DNA of 10,933 nt from positions 1-10,933 of the forward strand of contig MERE01000200.1 of NCBI GenBank assembly GCA_001771975.1, written 5' to 3'. Positions 4,688 to 10,933 of the stretch are shown here, piece by piece. Position numbers and translations under genes: made by a program. The notes under the pieces were generated by a model that was not told the origin of the DNA, ran no database searches, and saw nothing but the letters and a program-made list of their open reading frames with translations. The DNA comes from Betaproteobacteria bacterium RIFCSPLOWO2_02_FULL_68_150 (GTDB taxonomy: Bacteria > Pseudomonadota > Gammaproteobacteria > Burkholderiales > SG8-39). How positions within the stretch are numbered: the first letter of the stretch is position 1; every line of letters begins with the position of its first letter.

Positions 4688-5552
4688 CTTGTCGCACCAA
4701 CCTGTTGAACATCTCGGCTGGTTCTTTCCGTTTGTTGAAGCGGAACGCGAATTCGTCCACGTATTTTTGAAGGTGCTGCGGAGAGACTGAAACGTGTGTG
4801 CTGCGAATACCGCGCTTCAGGTGTGACCAGAAACCCTCAAGCGTGTTTGTGTGGTGAATGCCGTTTACCCATTCCTCGGCGCTGTGGTTCACCCTGAAGT
4901 GCGTATAGCCGAGGCTTGGCAGATGCTTGTAGGGTTTCCACTCGTCGGTGCTGATAGTGGTTCCCGGCGCGACGTTCTCCATTACTTGGGGAATGAGCGA
5001 CATGGTGTGAGTGCCTTTAACCACCTTGCCGATCAATGGGCCACCGCGCTGAACCATGCCCATAACAACGGTCTTGCTGCTCTTGTCGCCGTGGCGACGT
5101 TTCTTAGTGCGATGCTTGCGACCGCCGATGAATGTCTCGTCTACTTCGACGTGGCCTGAAAGCTGGCCTGGATCGTCGGCCTTGGCCCTTTCTGTCATGA
5201 GGATGCGTAGTTGGTGGCCGATGCGCCATGCGCATTTGTAGGTCACGCCAAGTTGCCGCTGTAGTTCCTTGGCCGCTACGCCGTTGCGTGTCGCGGTCAA
5301 CAGATACATGGCGTGAAACCATTGCGAAAGCGGCGTGCTGGAATGCTCGAAGATCGTGCCGACGCAAGGGTAGATGTGGCAACCTTCTTTGCAAGCGTAG
5401 GCTCGCCGTCCTGTGATCTTGGTTAGCTTGCCGACGATGCCGCAATTGGGGCAGGCTTCGGCCTTGCCGTAGCGCCTCTCAAGGATCGCTTGCAGGCAGG
5501 CGTCGTCGTCTGGATACTGGGCTTTGAAGGCTTTGTACGTGAACTGTTTCAT
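4662..5552 (-). CDS. IS1595 family (ISXO2-like) transposase
   Basis: This 296-residue DDE-type transposase moves the element by cutting at its terminal repeats. The N-terminus has the IS1595 zinc ribbon (Cys34, Cys37, Cys54, Cys58), followed by the family's GTIFEHSSTPLSQWFHAMYL segment. A helix-turn-helix-like stretch follows (about 92-115, AAKELQRQLGVTYKCAWRIG). The catalytic core shows Asp138 (EVDETFIGG), Asp203 (STDEWKPY), then Asn236/Glu239 and Lys246 (NTLEGFWSHLKRG). This fits the DDN/E-K pattern of the family. It is full length with no frameshift or stop. ATG 5552 has AGGAG 8 nt upstream. A TTGACA hexamer inside the right inverted repeat (5602-5597, minus strand) could be its -35 element, with a poor -10 (GATCCT) 17 bp downstream. 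Confidence 0.96.
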   Translation of the reverse strand: MKQFTYKAFKAQYPDDDACLQAILERRYGKAEACPNCGIVGKLTKITGRRAYACKEGCHIYPCVGTIFEHSSTPLSQWFHAMYLLTATRNGVAAKELQRQLGVTYKCAWRIGHQLRILMTERAKADDPGQLSGHVEVDETFIGGRKHRTKKRRHGDKSSKTVVMGMVQRGGPLIGKVVKGTHTMSLIPQVMENVAPGTTISTDEWKPYKHLPSLGYTHFRVNHSAEEWVNGIHHTNTLEGFWSHLKRGIRSTHVSVSPQHLQKYVDEFAFRFNKRKEPAEMFNRLVRQVSRAESSS

Positions 5553-5590
5553 AACTGTATCTCCTATGGCGCAAGGATCGCATAAAGCTT

Positions 5591-5614
5591 ACTTGCTGTC
5601 AAGGGATACATGCG
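5591..5614 (-). repeat. right terminal inverted repeat
   Basis: The reverse complement begins CGCATGTATCCCTTGACAGC and ends AAGT, matching the left end at 19 of 24 positions. It contains TTGACA, a consensus -35 hexamer directed inward toward the transposase. Confidence 0.85.
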
Positions 5615-5622
5615 GATTAAAG
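5615..5622. repeat. target-site duplication, right copy
   Basis: This GATTAAAG is identical to 2817-2824. The xseA start codon lies 42 bp downstream, so the insertion replaced whatever promoter DNA previously stood more than about 50 bp upstream of xseA. Confidence 0.85.
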
Positions 5623-5664
5623 TAGCGCCCCGACGCATCGCCTCGAATTCTCTCGAAAGGCTCC

Positions 5665-6885
5665 ATGCCGCAGGAAAACGGCGCCGGCGCACCCGTTCTG
5701 AGCGTTGCCGAGCTGGCGCGCGACGTACGCGAGCTGCTCGAGCGGCGCTATCCGCTGCTCTGGGTCGCGGGGGAGATTTCGGGCTTGCGGCCGGCGAGCT
5801 CCGGGCATCTGTATTTCGTGCTCAAGGACGCGCAAGCGCAGGTCGATTGCGTCATGTTCCGCGGCCGCGCCGCGCACCTGGAATGGGAGCCGCGCGAGGG
5901 CTTGCGCGTCGAGGCGCACGCACTGGTGACGCTTTACGAGCCGCGCGGCCGCTTTCAGCTCAACGTCGAGTCGATGCGCCGCGCCGGAGTCGGAGAGCTG
6001 TACGAGCGCTTCCTCAAGCTGAAGGTGAAACTCGAGCGCGAAGGGCTGTTCGCGCCCGAGGCGAAGCGGCCGCTGCCGGAGCACCCGCGGCGCATCGGCG
6101 TGGTCACGTCGCTGCAGGCCGCGGCCCTGCGCGACGTGCTGACGACGCTCGCGCGCCGCAACCCCTCGATCCCGGTCATCGTCTATCCGGTACCTGTCCA
6201 GGGGGAAGGCGCGGCCGACCGGATTGCGCGCATGCTGGCGCGAGCGAGCGAGCGCGCCGAGTGCGACGTGCTGCTGCTGGTGCGCGGTGGCGGCTCGATC
6301 GAGGACCTGTGGGCGTTCAACGAAGAACCGGTGGCGCGCGCAATCCGCGCCTGCGGCATTCCCGTGGTCGTGGGTGTCGGCCACGAAACCGACACCACGA
6401 TCGCCGATTTTGCGGCCGACCGGCGCGCGCCAACGCCGACCGCCGCCGCGGAACTGGTCAGCCCCGCGCGTGCGGAACTGCTCGGGCGCGTGCTGCAGCT
6501 TGCGGCGCGCGCCTCGCGCGAGGCGCGCCGGCGCATCGAGTACGCGATACAAAGCGTCGATGCGCTCGCGCGCCGCATCGTGCATCCGGCCGCGCGGCTG
6601 CGCGCTTCGCGCCAGCTCCTCGGGCAACTTGCGGCGCGCCTTTGCGCCGCCATGGGCCGGCGGTTCGACGGCTGCGCCGCGCGCCTGGCACTCGCGCGCG
6701 CGGGTCTGCAGGGCCTCGATCCGGGCGCCGTGCTCGCGCGCGGCTATTCGATCACGCGCGATGAGGCCGGGGTGGTGTTGCGCGATGCGGCGCGAATACG
6801 GGAGGGCGAGAAACTCACCACCACGCTGGCGAAAGGCTGGATCGAAAGCCAGGCCGTGCGCAAGGGCCCTCTACCCAACCATTGA
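5665..6885 (+). CDS. xseA: exodeoxyribonuclease VII large subunit
   Basis: XseA is the large subunit of exonuclease VII, which with several XseB subunits degrades single-stranded DNA from both ends in repair. The N-terminal OB-fold domain spans about residues 10-105 (VLSVAELARDVRELLERRYP, WVAGEISGL). The catalytic domain follows, with VVTSLQAAALRD (Asp157, in the position of the conserved catalytic Asp), PVQGEGAADRI, RGGGSIEDLWAFNEE and GVGHETDTTIADFAADRRAPTP. The C-terminus has Arg/Ala-rich coiled helices and ends LDPGAVLARGYSIT...LTTTLAKGWIESQ. At 406 residues it is shorter than the roughly 450 of E. coli, with the shortening in the coiled region. ATG 5665 has GAAAGG 5-6 nt upstream. The small subunit gene is not in the window. 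Confidence 0.96.
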   Translation: MPQENGAGAPVLSVAELARDVRELLERRYPLLWVAGEISGLRPASSGHLYFVLKDAQAQVDCVMFRGRAAHLEWEPREGLRVEAHALVTLYEPRGRFQLNVESMRRAGVGELYERFLKLKVKLEREGLFAPEAKRPLPEHPRRIGVVTSLQAAALRDVLTTLARRNPSIPVIVYPVPVQGEGAADRIARMLARASERAECDVLLLVRGGGSIEDLWAFNEEPVARAIRACGIPVVVGVGHETDTTIADFAADRRAPTPTAAAELVSPARAELLGRVLQLAARASREARRRIEYAIQSVDALARRIVHPAARLRASRQLLGQLAARLCAAMGRRFDGCAARLALARAGLQGLDPGAVLARGYSITRDEAGVVLRDAARIREGEKLTTTLAKGWIESQAVRKGPLPNH

Positions 6886-6898
6886 CAGGACCCCAGCG

Positions 6899-7948
6899 AT
6901 GATGCCCGAACCGATCGACCTGCGCTCCGACACCGTCACCCGCCCCTCGCCCGCAATGCGCGCAGCCATGAATTCAGCGCCCGTAGGCGACGACCAGTAC
7001 GGCGAGGACCCGACCATGAACCTGCTGCAGGAACGGGTCGCGGCCCTGCTCGGCAAGGAAGCGGCACTCTGGCTGCCTAGCGGCACCATGGCGAACCAGG
7101 TGGCGCTGCGGGTCCTCGCCCGACCGGGCGACGACGTGATCGTCAGCCGGGAGTGCCACGCCGTTTGGCACGAAACCGGCGGCTCGGCGGCGAACGCGGG
7201 GGTCCAGTTCAGCGAGATCGGCCGCAATGGCGTTTTCACAGCCGAGGAGTTTCTTGCCGCCCTCAAGCCGCGTGGCCACGTGATCTACCCGCCTACCGCA
7301 CTGGTCGAGATCGAGAACACGCACAACCGTTCGGGCGGCGTGATTTTTCCGCAGGCGGAGGCCGAGCGCATCTGCGCTGCAGCGCGTGAACGTGGCGTCG
7401 CGACCTATCTCGACGGTGCGCGGCTGTGGAACGTCGCCATCGCGAGCGGCCGCCCGCCGGCAGAGCTGGCAGCGCCGTTCGATCTGCTGTCGGTCGCGCT
7501 ATCGAAAGGCCTGGGCGCGCCCGGCGGCTCGCTGCTGGCCGGGCCGCGCGAACTCATCAGGACCGCGCTGCGCTTCCGGCGTATGTTCGGCGGCGCCATG
7601 CGCCAGGTCGGTTTCTACGCGGCGGCAGGCCTATACGCACTCGATCACAATCTCGCGCGCCTGGCCGATGACCACGCCAACGCGCGGCTCATCGCCGAGC
7701 GGCTCGCGAGCAGCCGGCGCATCCTTCTCGACCCGGATTCGGTGCACAGCAACATCCTCGTATTCCGCCTCGGCGAAGGCGCACCCGACGCACCGGCCGT
7801 CGTGGCGCGCGCTGCCGAGCGCGGCGTGCTGGCGTTCGCGTTCGACGCGCGCACCGTCCGGGCCGTGACGCACCTCGACGTGACGCGCGAGCAATGCGCG
7901 CGGGCGGCCGAGGTGCTGCTCGAGATCGTGGAGGGCGCCGGGGGTTAA
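6899..7948 (+). CDS. ltaE: low-specificity L-threonine aldolase
   Basis: This is a PLP-dependent fold-type I enzyme that cleaves L-threonine and L-allo-threonine to glycine and acetaldehyde in the cytoplasm. The 349-residue protein opens with IDLRSDTVTRPSPAMRAAM and has GDDQYGEDPT and the segments LWLPSGTMANQVAL, ENTHNRSGG and YLDGARLWNVA. The PLP lysine, Lys203, is in SVALSKGLGAPGGSLLAG. These are threonine aldolase signatures. The open frame extends upstream into xseA, but the ATG-ATG at 6899-6904 has AGGA 8 nt before it and fits the family start. It follows xseA by 13 bp and probably shares its transcript. Confidence 0.95.
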   Translation: MMPEPIDLRSDTVTRPSPAMRAAMNSAPVGDDQYGEDPTMNLLQERVAALLGKEAALWLPSGTMANQVALRVLARPGDDVIVSRECHAVWHETGGSAANAGVQFSEIGRNGVFTAEEFLAALKPRGHVIYPPTALVEIENTHNRSGGVIFPQAEAERICAAARERGVATYLDGARLWNVAIASGRPPAELAAPFDLLSVALSKGLGAPGGSLLAGPRELIRTALRFRRMFGGAMRQVGFYAAAGLYALDHNLARLADDHANARLIAERLASSRRILLDPDSVHSNILVFRLGEGAPDAPAVVARAAERGVLAFAFDARTVRAVTHLDVTREQCARAAEVLLEIVEGAGG

Positions 7949-8004
7949 CGTTCCTGCATTCCAGCGCCATGACGGAGCGTCGCGCGGATTCGATTTTCCT
8001 CATC

Positions 8005-8060
8005 TCTCCGGTTTTTTTTGGAACGATCGCGTGGCGATCGTTCCAAAAAAAAACCGGAGA
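8005..8060. repeat. 26-bp inverted repeat with 3-nt loop and embedded T8/A9 tracts
   Basis: The left arm (8005-8030) runs TCTCCGG, eight T, then GGAACGATCGC; the loop is GTG; the right arm (8034-8060) is the complement with nine A, one bulged. It sits between the convergent threonine aldolase and ACT-protein genes, where a bidirectional terminator is expected. The order T-tract, GC stem, A-tract is the reverse of a normal terminator, in which the T-tract follows the stem. The full arms would instead pair into one long hairpin or cruciform. Confidence 0.75.
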
Positions 8061-8064
8061 CCGG
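8045..8064 (-). terminator. possible intrinsic terminator for the ACT-domain gene
   Basis: On the minus strand CCGG-TCT-CCGG (8064-8054) is followed directly by nine T (8053-8045). The stem has only 4 bp, so it is weak, and it competes with the larger inverted repeat that uses the same bases. Confidence 0.35.
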
Positions 8065-8123
8065 GGAACGTCAAATTCGCAGCGCGCTCAAATCAGGGCG
8101 CGAACCCTCCCGACGAACTCGGC

Positions 8124-8543
8124 CTAACCCGACCGCGCCCCCAGCACGCGAGCGGCGCGTGCCACGTCCTTCGGCTTCACCCAGAAAATCGCGCCGAAGC
8201 GCCCTTTGCCTGAACATACGGCGTCGAGCGCGGTAATGTTGATGCGCGCGGCGGCCAGCTTGCCCGCCGCACCCGCCAGCGCCCCCGGGCGGTCGTCGCC
8301 CTGCAACAGGAATACGGCCTTGCGTGCCGATAGCTTCATCCCGGCGCGCCTGGCCGCGCGCCGAAAGGCGGCATCGCTTTCCGGCACGAAATCGACCTGC
8401 GCCCCGCCGCCCTCGGGAAAGCCCGTGAAGGCGAGCAGGTTCACGCCATCGAGGCGGAGCGCGTCCAGCAATTTCGCGCCCGCGCCTGCGCGGTTCGGCG
8501 CCCTTACCGAGTAATAGCCCAGCTTGCGAATCGTCGCTGCCAT
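8124..8543 (-). CDS. tandem ACT-domain protein
   Basis: The 139-residue protein consists of two ACT-like repeats and no catalytic domain. The first is at about residues 6-70 (KLGYYSVRAPNRAGAGAKLL, then ALRLDGVNLLAFTGFPE). The second is at about 72-130, with DDRPGALAGAAGKLAAARIN followed by ITALDAVCSGKGRFGAIFWV. The second shows the ACT signature RPGAL plus a helix and INI strand, which usually binds an amino acid. Stand-alone ACT proteins are generally sensors or regulators; ligand and partner cannot be told here. ATG 8543 has a near-perfect AGGAGG 6-7 nt upstream. It is divergent from the cobalamin adenosyltransferase gene, with a 51-bp shared control region, and convergent with the threonine aldolase gene. 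Confidence 0.85.
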   Translation of the reverse strand: MAATIRKLGYYSVRAPNRAGAGAKLLDALRLDGVNLLAFTGFPEGGGAQVDFVPESDAAFRRAARRAGMKLSARKAVFLLQGDDRPGALAGAAGKLAAARINITALDAVCSGKGRFGAIFWVKPKDVARAARVLGARSG

Positions 8544-8559
8544 GTCGACCTCCTGTGGC

Positions 8560-8582
8560 CCGCATCATGCGGAGCCTATAAT
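8560..8582 (+). promoter_or_regulatory. promoter and operator-like palindrome before the cobalamin adenosyltransferase gene
   Basis: TATAAT at 8577-8582 is a perfect -10 box, only 12 bp before the ATG at 8595. The transcript should start around 8588-8590 and have almost no leader, which agrees with the lack of a Shine-Dalgarno there. No good -35 is seen. CCGCAT-C-ATGCGG (8560-8572) is a perfect 6+1+6 palindrome in the spacer just upstream of the -10 box, placed as an operator would be. Confidence 0.55.
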
Positions 8583-8594
8583 TCTGCTCCAGCC

Positions 8595-9146
8595 ATGGGC
8601 CACCGGCTATCGAAAATCACGACGCGCACCGGCGATGCGGGCGAGACCGGACTGGGCGACGGCTCGCGCCTGACGAAGGACGCGCCGCGCATCCAGGCAC
8701 TGGGCGATGTCGACGAGCTGAACTCGGCGATCGGGCTGGTGCTCGCCGAAGAGATTCCCGCCGCTCCGCGCGAGGCGCTCGCGCAGGTGCAACACGACCT
8801 GTTCGATCTCGGCGGCGAGCTGTGCATTCCCGGCCACACCCTGCTGGGCGAGGCGCACGTCACGCGGCTCGAGAATCTTACGGCTGCGCACAACGCCGCG
8901 CTGGCGCCGCTCAAGGAGTTCATCCTCCCGGGTGGCACGCGCGCGGCGGCTGCCGCGCACCTGGCACGCACGGTCTGCCGGCGTGCCGAGCGCAGCGTGG
9001 TGGCGCTTGGCCGCAGCGAGAGCGTGAGCGCGCCGGTGCGCCAGTACCTCAACCGGCTGTCCGACCTGTTGTTCGTGCTCGGGCGCACGCTTAACCGCGC
9101 CGCGGGCCGTGACGACCTGCTCTGGCGCCACGTGCGCAAGCCATGA
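8595..9146 (+). CDS. PduO-type cob(I)yrinic acid a,c-diamide / cobalamin adenosyltransferase
   Basis: This enzyme transfers the 5'-deoxyadenosyl group of ATP to cob(I)alamin, giving coenzyme B12. The 183-residue protein has the PduO-type ATP-binding N-terminus (TRTGDAGETGLGDGSRLTKD), DVDELNSAIGL, FDLGGELCIPG, EFILPGGT, then CRRAERSVVAL and YLNRLSDLLFVLGR. Together these cover the active-site signatures of the trimeric MMAB/PduO class. It is a single-domain form of normal size. The start ATG has no clear ribosome site and a TATAAT lies 12 bp upstream, so a nearly leaderless mRNA is likely. It leads a plus-strand row of genes and overlaps the next by ATGA (9143-9146). No cobalamin pathway genes lie beside it here. 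Confidence 0.94.
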   Translation: MGHRLSKITTRTGDAGETGLGDGSRLTKDAPRIQALGDVDELNSAIGLVLAEEIPAAPREALAQVQHDLFDLGGELCIPGHTLLGEAHVTRLENLTAAHNAALAPLKEFILPGGTRAAAAAHLARTVCRRAERSVVALGRSESVSAPVRQYLNRLSDLLFVLGRTLNRAAGRDDLLWRHVRKP

Positions 9147-9817
9147 TCCTGCGCGCGGCCACGCTGTGCCTGCTCGCTCCCCTGGCGGCGCCGGCGCAGG
9201 AAGCTGCGCCGCCGCTGTTCAACCTCGTCACGCTCTCGGCACAGGCCGAGCGCGAGGTGGCGAATGACACGCTGCACGCCACGCTCGCGGCCGAGGCCGA
9301 AGGCGTCAATGCGGCACAGCTCGCCGACGGGATCAACCGCGCGATGCTGCGCGCGCTCGATCTGGCGCGGAGCTACACCAACGTCCGGGCGCGTTCGGGC
9401 AACTACCAGACCTACCCGGTGTACGACAAGAACCGGGTCGCACACTGGCGCGTTCGCCAGGAGCTGAGGCTCGAGTCGGCCGACTTTGCCGCCGCCACCG
9501 AGCTGATCGGCAAGCTTCAGTCGAGTCTCGTGCTGGCGCAGCTGGCACTCGGCGTCTCCGGCGAGACGCGCAAGCAGGCCGAGAACGCGCTCGTCGGCGA
9601 GGCGATCGCGGCTTTCGAGCAACGCGCGCGCCTCGCGCGCGACGCACTCAAGGCAAAGGGCTACCGCATCCGGGACCTGAACCTTTCGGGGGGCGGACCC
9701 GTCCCGCCGCGGCCGCTGGCGATGCGTGCCCTGTCGGCCGAGGTCGCGGCGCCTGTGCTCGAGCCCGGCTCCACACGCATCGTGGTCACCGTGAACGGCA
9801 CGGTGCAAATGCAATGA
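9143..9817 (+). CDS. SIMPL domain (DUF541) periplasmic protein
   Basis: The 224-residue protein starts MILRAATLCLLAPLAAPAQE, a short Sec-type signal peptide with likely cleavage after Ala18. The mature part shows the SIMPL/DUF541 pattern: LVTLSAQAEREVANDTLHAT, then a helix with ADGINRAMLRALDLAR, VRARSGNYQTYPVYDKN, the strand YR-type segment HWRVRQELRLES, and a closing ARLARDALKAKGYRIRDLNL and TRIVVTVNGTVQM. The family is periplasmic or outer-membrane linked; some members are tied to oxidative stress, but the biochemical role is unclear. It is coupled by ATGA overlaps to both neighbours. The link with cobalamin adenosylation upstream is only positional. Confidence 0.88.
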   Translation: MILRAATLCLLAPLAAPAQEAAPPLFNLVTLSAQAEREVANDTLHATLAAEAEGVNAAQLADGINRAMLRALDLARSYTNVRARSGNYQTYPVYDKNRVAHWRVRQELRLESADFAAATELIGKLQSSLVLAQLALGVSGETRKQAENALVGEAIAAFEQRARLARDALKAKGYRIRDLNLSGGGPVPPRPLAMRALSAEVAAPVLEPGSTRIVVTVNGTVQMQ

Positions 9818-10542
9818 TCGCGCGGCGGCCCGCAGTCAGCGCTTTGGTGTTCGACGTGTTCGGCACGGTGGTCGACTGGCGCGGCTCGATCATTCGCGAG
9901 GGCCGCAGGCTCGGGCGCGAACGGGATCTGCGCGTTGACTGGGCCGCGTTTGCGGACGCCTGGCGCGCGGGCTACCGGCCCGCCATGGCGCGCGTCCGAT
10001 CCGGCGAGCTGCCGTGGACCACGATCGACGCCCTGCACCGCATGATCCTCGATGACCTGCTGCGGCAATTCGGCATCCAGCGGCTGAGCGAAGCCGACAA
10101 GGACCACCTCAACCGCGCCTGGCACCGGCTGCGGCCCTGGCCCGACGCGCGCCGCGGGCTCACGCGCCTGAAGCGCGCGTTCACGCTGGCAACGCTGTCC
10201 AATGGCAACGTGGCGCTGCTCGTCGACATGGCCAGGCACGCGCGCCTGCCGTGGGACTGCGTGCTCTCGGCCGAGCTGTTCGGCCACTACAAGCCGGACC
10301 GCGAAGCCTATCTCGGTGCCGCACGCCTGCTGGGCCTCGCGCCGCGACAGGTGATGCTGGTCGCCGCGCACAAGGACGACCTGTACGCCGCCAAGGCCTG
10401 CGGATTGCGCACCGCCTTCGTGCGCCGGCCGCTCGAGTACGGCCCCAAGGTGCGCGCCGACCTGAAACCCGAACGCGCCTTCGATTGCAACGCCGATGAT
10501 TTTCTCGATCTGGCCAGTCAGCTGCTGCCACGCAAGAAATAG
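9814..10542 (+). CDS. type II haloacid dehalogenase-like HAD hydrolase
   Basis: The 242-residue protein belongs to the HAD superfamily and most resembles the (S)-2-haloacid dehalogenase type II group. Motif I is LVFDVFGTVVDW with nucleophile Asp14; the residue two after is Phe16, as in dehalogenases rather than phosphatases, which have Asp there. Motif II is TLSNGN (Ser129, Asn130), motif III is GHYKPDREAY with Lys160, and motif IV is VAAHKDDLYAAKACGL with Asp188/189. A helical cap lies at about residues 20-100. True L-2-haloacid dehalogenases usually have a Ser-Ser-Asn motif IV. Here the segment reads Ala-Ala-His-Lys-Asp-Asp, so the natural substrate is uncertain. It starts within the stop of the SIMPL gene. 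Confidence 0.87.
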   Translation: MIARRPAVSALVFDVFGTVVDWRGSIIREGRRLGRERDLRVDWAAFADAWRAGYRPAMARVRSGELPWTTIDALHRMILDDLLRQFGIQRLSEADKDHLNRAWHRLRPWPDARRGLTRLKRAFTLATLSNGNVALLVDMARHARLPWDCVLSAELFGHYKPDREAYLGAARLLGLAPRQVMLVAAHKDDLYAAKACGLRTAFVRRPLEYGPKVRADLKPERAFDCNADDFLDLASQLLPRKK

Positions 10543-10553
10543 GAGACCCGCAC

Positions 10554-10933
10554 ATGGCCGACATCACGATCCTCAATGTGGAAGCGCTGGGCAAGCCGCT
10601 CGGCCAGTACTCGCACCTGACGCGCGTGAAGAACGCCGCCGAAACGATCTACATCGCCGGCATGCTCGCGCCGGGGGACGGCTTCGACGCGCAGTGCAGC
10701 GGCGCGTTCGCGCAGATCGGCAAAGCGCTTGCCTCGGCCGGCGCGAACTGGCGCAACGTGGTCCAGTTCACGACCTATCTGGTGCACTCGCAGGACATCC
10801 CGAAATTCATGGCCTGGCGGCTGCGCGAATTCCCGCAGCTGTTCCCGGACGGCAAGTACCCGCCGAACACGCTGCTCGTCATCGACCGGCTGGTGGGCGA
10901 GCCGTACCTGATCGAGGTGCAGACCATCGCGGC
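10554..10933 (+). CDS. RidA (YjgF/YER057c/UK114) family protein, 3' end cut
   Basis: About 126 residues are visible. Canonical RidA hydrolyses reactive enamine/imine intermediates released by PLP enzymes. The sequence shows the family pattern: ETIYIAGMLAPGDGFDAQCS, then FAQIGKALASAGANWRNVVQFTTYL, PPNTLLVIDRL and EPYLIEVQTIA. The Arg in IDRL and the Glu in LIEVQTIA fall where RidA has its active-site Arg and following strand. The start region is longer than in canonical RidA (MADITILNVEALGKPLGQYS), suggesting a RidA subfamily member. GGAGA lies 7 nt before the ATG and overlaps the upstream stop region. Only a few residues are probably missing at the window end. Confidence 0.9.
   Translation, partial: MADITILNVEALGKPLGQYSHLTRVKNAAETIYIAGMLAPGDGFDAQCSGAFAQIGKALASAGANWRNVVQFTTYLVHSQDIPKFMAWRLREFPQLFPDGKYPPNTLLVIDRLVGEPYLIEVQTIA

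Larger units (their letters stand above)
2825..5614 (-). mobile_element. IS1595-family (ISXO2-like) element with passenger genes, 2790 bp
   Basis: The element is bounded by imperfect inverted repeats (2825-2848 and 5591-5614, 19 of 24 positions identical) and an exact 8-bp duplication, GATTAAAG. It contains a single transposase on the minus strand whose start lies about 60 bp inside the right end. Unlike a basic IS of about 1 kb, it carries some 1.8 kb of extra DNA. This comprises four small proteins, a DUF5343-type protein with divergent promoters, a tRNA-like RNA and a terminator-like hairpin. No second inverted repeat was seen just downstream of the transposase, so the cargo lies inside the element's only visible ends. 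Passenger genes are known in this IS family, but this cargo set is not one I recognise as described. Intact repeats and transposase suggest it may be recent and possibly active. Confidence 0.88.

Noticed and set aside
2825..5614. Prophage or integrative element remnant
   Set aside because: The small proteins look phage-like, but there is no integrase or structural gene, and IS-type ends with an 8-bp duplication enclose the whole segment.
5617..6627. 336-codon minus-strand open frame opposite xseA
   Set aside because: xseA is unambiguous here; the opposite reading is an Arg/Ala/Gln-rich shadow without a plausible start context.
6224..6898. Threonine aldolase extended upstream inside xseA
   Set aside because: This is an open frame in GC-rich DNA overlapping the real xseA reading. 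The conserved aldolase start is at 6899-6904 with its own ribosome site.
8576..9814. 412-codon minus-strand open frame opposite the adenosyltransferase and SIMPL genes
   Set aside because: Both plus-strand genes have clear family signatures and ATGA-coupled junctions. The antisense product is Arg-rich and low in complexity, a GC artefact.
1..10933. CRISPR array, rRNA or canonical tRNA
   Set aside because: No regularly spaced direct repeats or rRNA segments were seen. The only tRNA resemblance is the non-canonical structure at 3273-3342.

Overview
The window is GC-rich chromosomal DNA that most resembles a betaproteobacterium (a Burkholderiales, Nitrosomonadales or Rhodocyclales type). This rests on the run exbB-exbD-lpxK-Trm112-kdsB, with xseA on the other side of exbB and reading away from it, and on protein sequence character. 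Genus cannot be named from sequence alone.

Layout: (1) Positions 1-2551, minus strand: exbB, exbD, lpxK, a Trm112-family small protein and kdsB (cut by the window edge). This is an envelope operon for a proton-driven TonB/Tol-type motor, lipid A 4'-phosphorylation and CMP-Kdo synthesis. Three of the four junctions are 4-base stop/start overlaps. Only one of the five starts is ATG; the others read as TTG, GTG, TTG and CTG. (2) Positions 2552-2824: intergenic DNA with two perfect, inverted DnaA boxes and two near matches. (3) Positions 2825-5614: a 2.79-kb insertion, the main discovery here. It has imperfect terminal inverted repeats (19 of 24 positions match) and a perfect 8-bp target duplication (GATTAAAG, 2817-2824 and 5615-5622). 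It carries one IS1595/ISXO2-like transposase (minus strand) next to its right end. The other two thirds is cargo: four small conserved-looking proteins, a DUF5343-type protein, a divergent promoter region with an operator-like dyad, a tRNA-like RNA and a terminator-like hairpin. It is best read as an IS1595-family element with passenger genes (a 'transporter IS'). Its base composition is visibly less GC-rich than the flanks.

(4) Positions 5665-7948, plus strand: xseA (exonuclease VII large subunit) followed after 13 bp by a low-specificity L-threonine aldolase. (5) Positions 7949-8123: a convergent intergenic gap holding a 26-bp inverted repeat with a 3-nt loop. (6) Positions 8124-8543, minus strand: a small tandem ACT-domain protein. 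(7) Positions 8595 to the window end, plus strand: a tightly packed row of a PduO-type cobalamin adenosyltransferase, a periplasmic SIMPL/DUF541 protein, a type II haloacid-dehalogenase-like HAD hydrolase and a RidA-family protein (cut by the window edge). The first three overlap by ATGA, and a TATAAT box lies only 12 bp before the first start codon.

Removing the insertion restores an exbB/xseA intergenic region of about 315 bp, so the element landed between two divergently read housekeeping units without breaking a gene.
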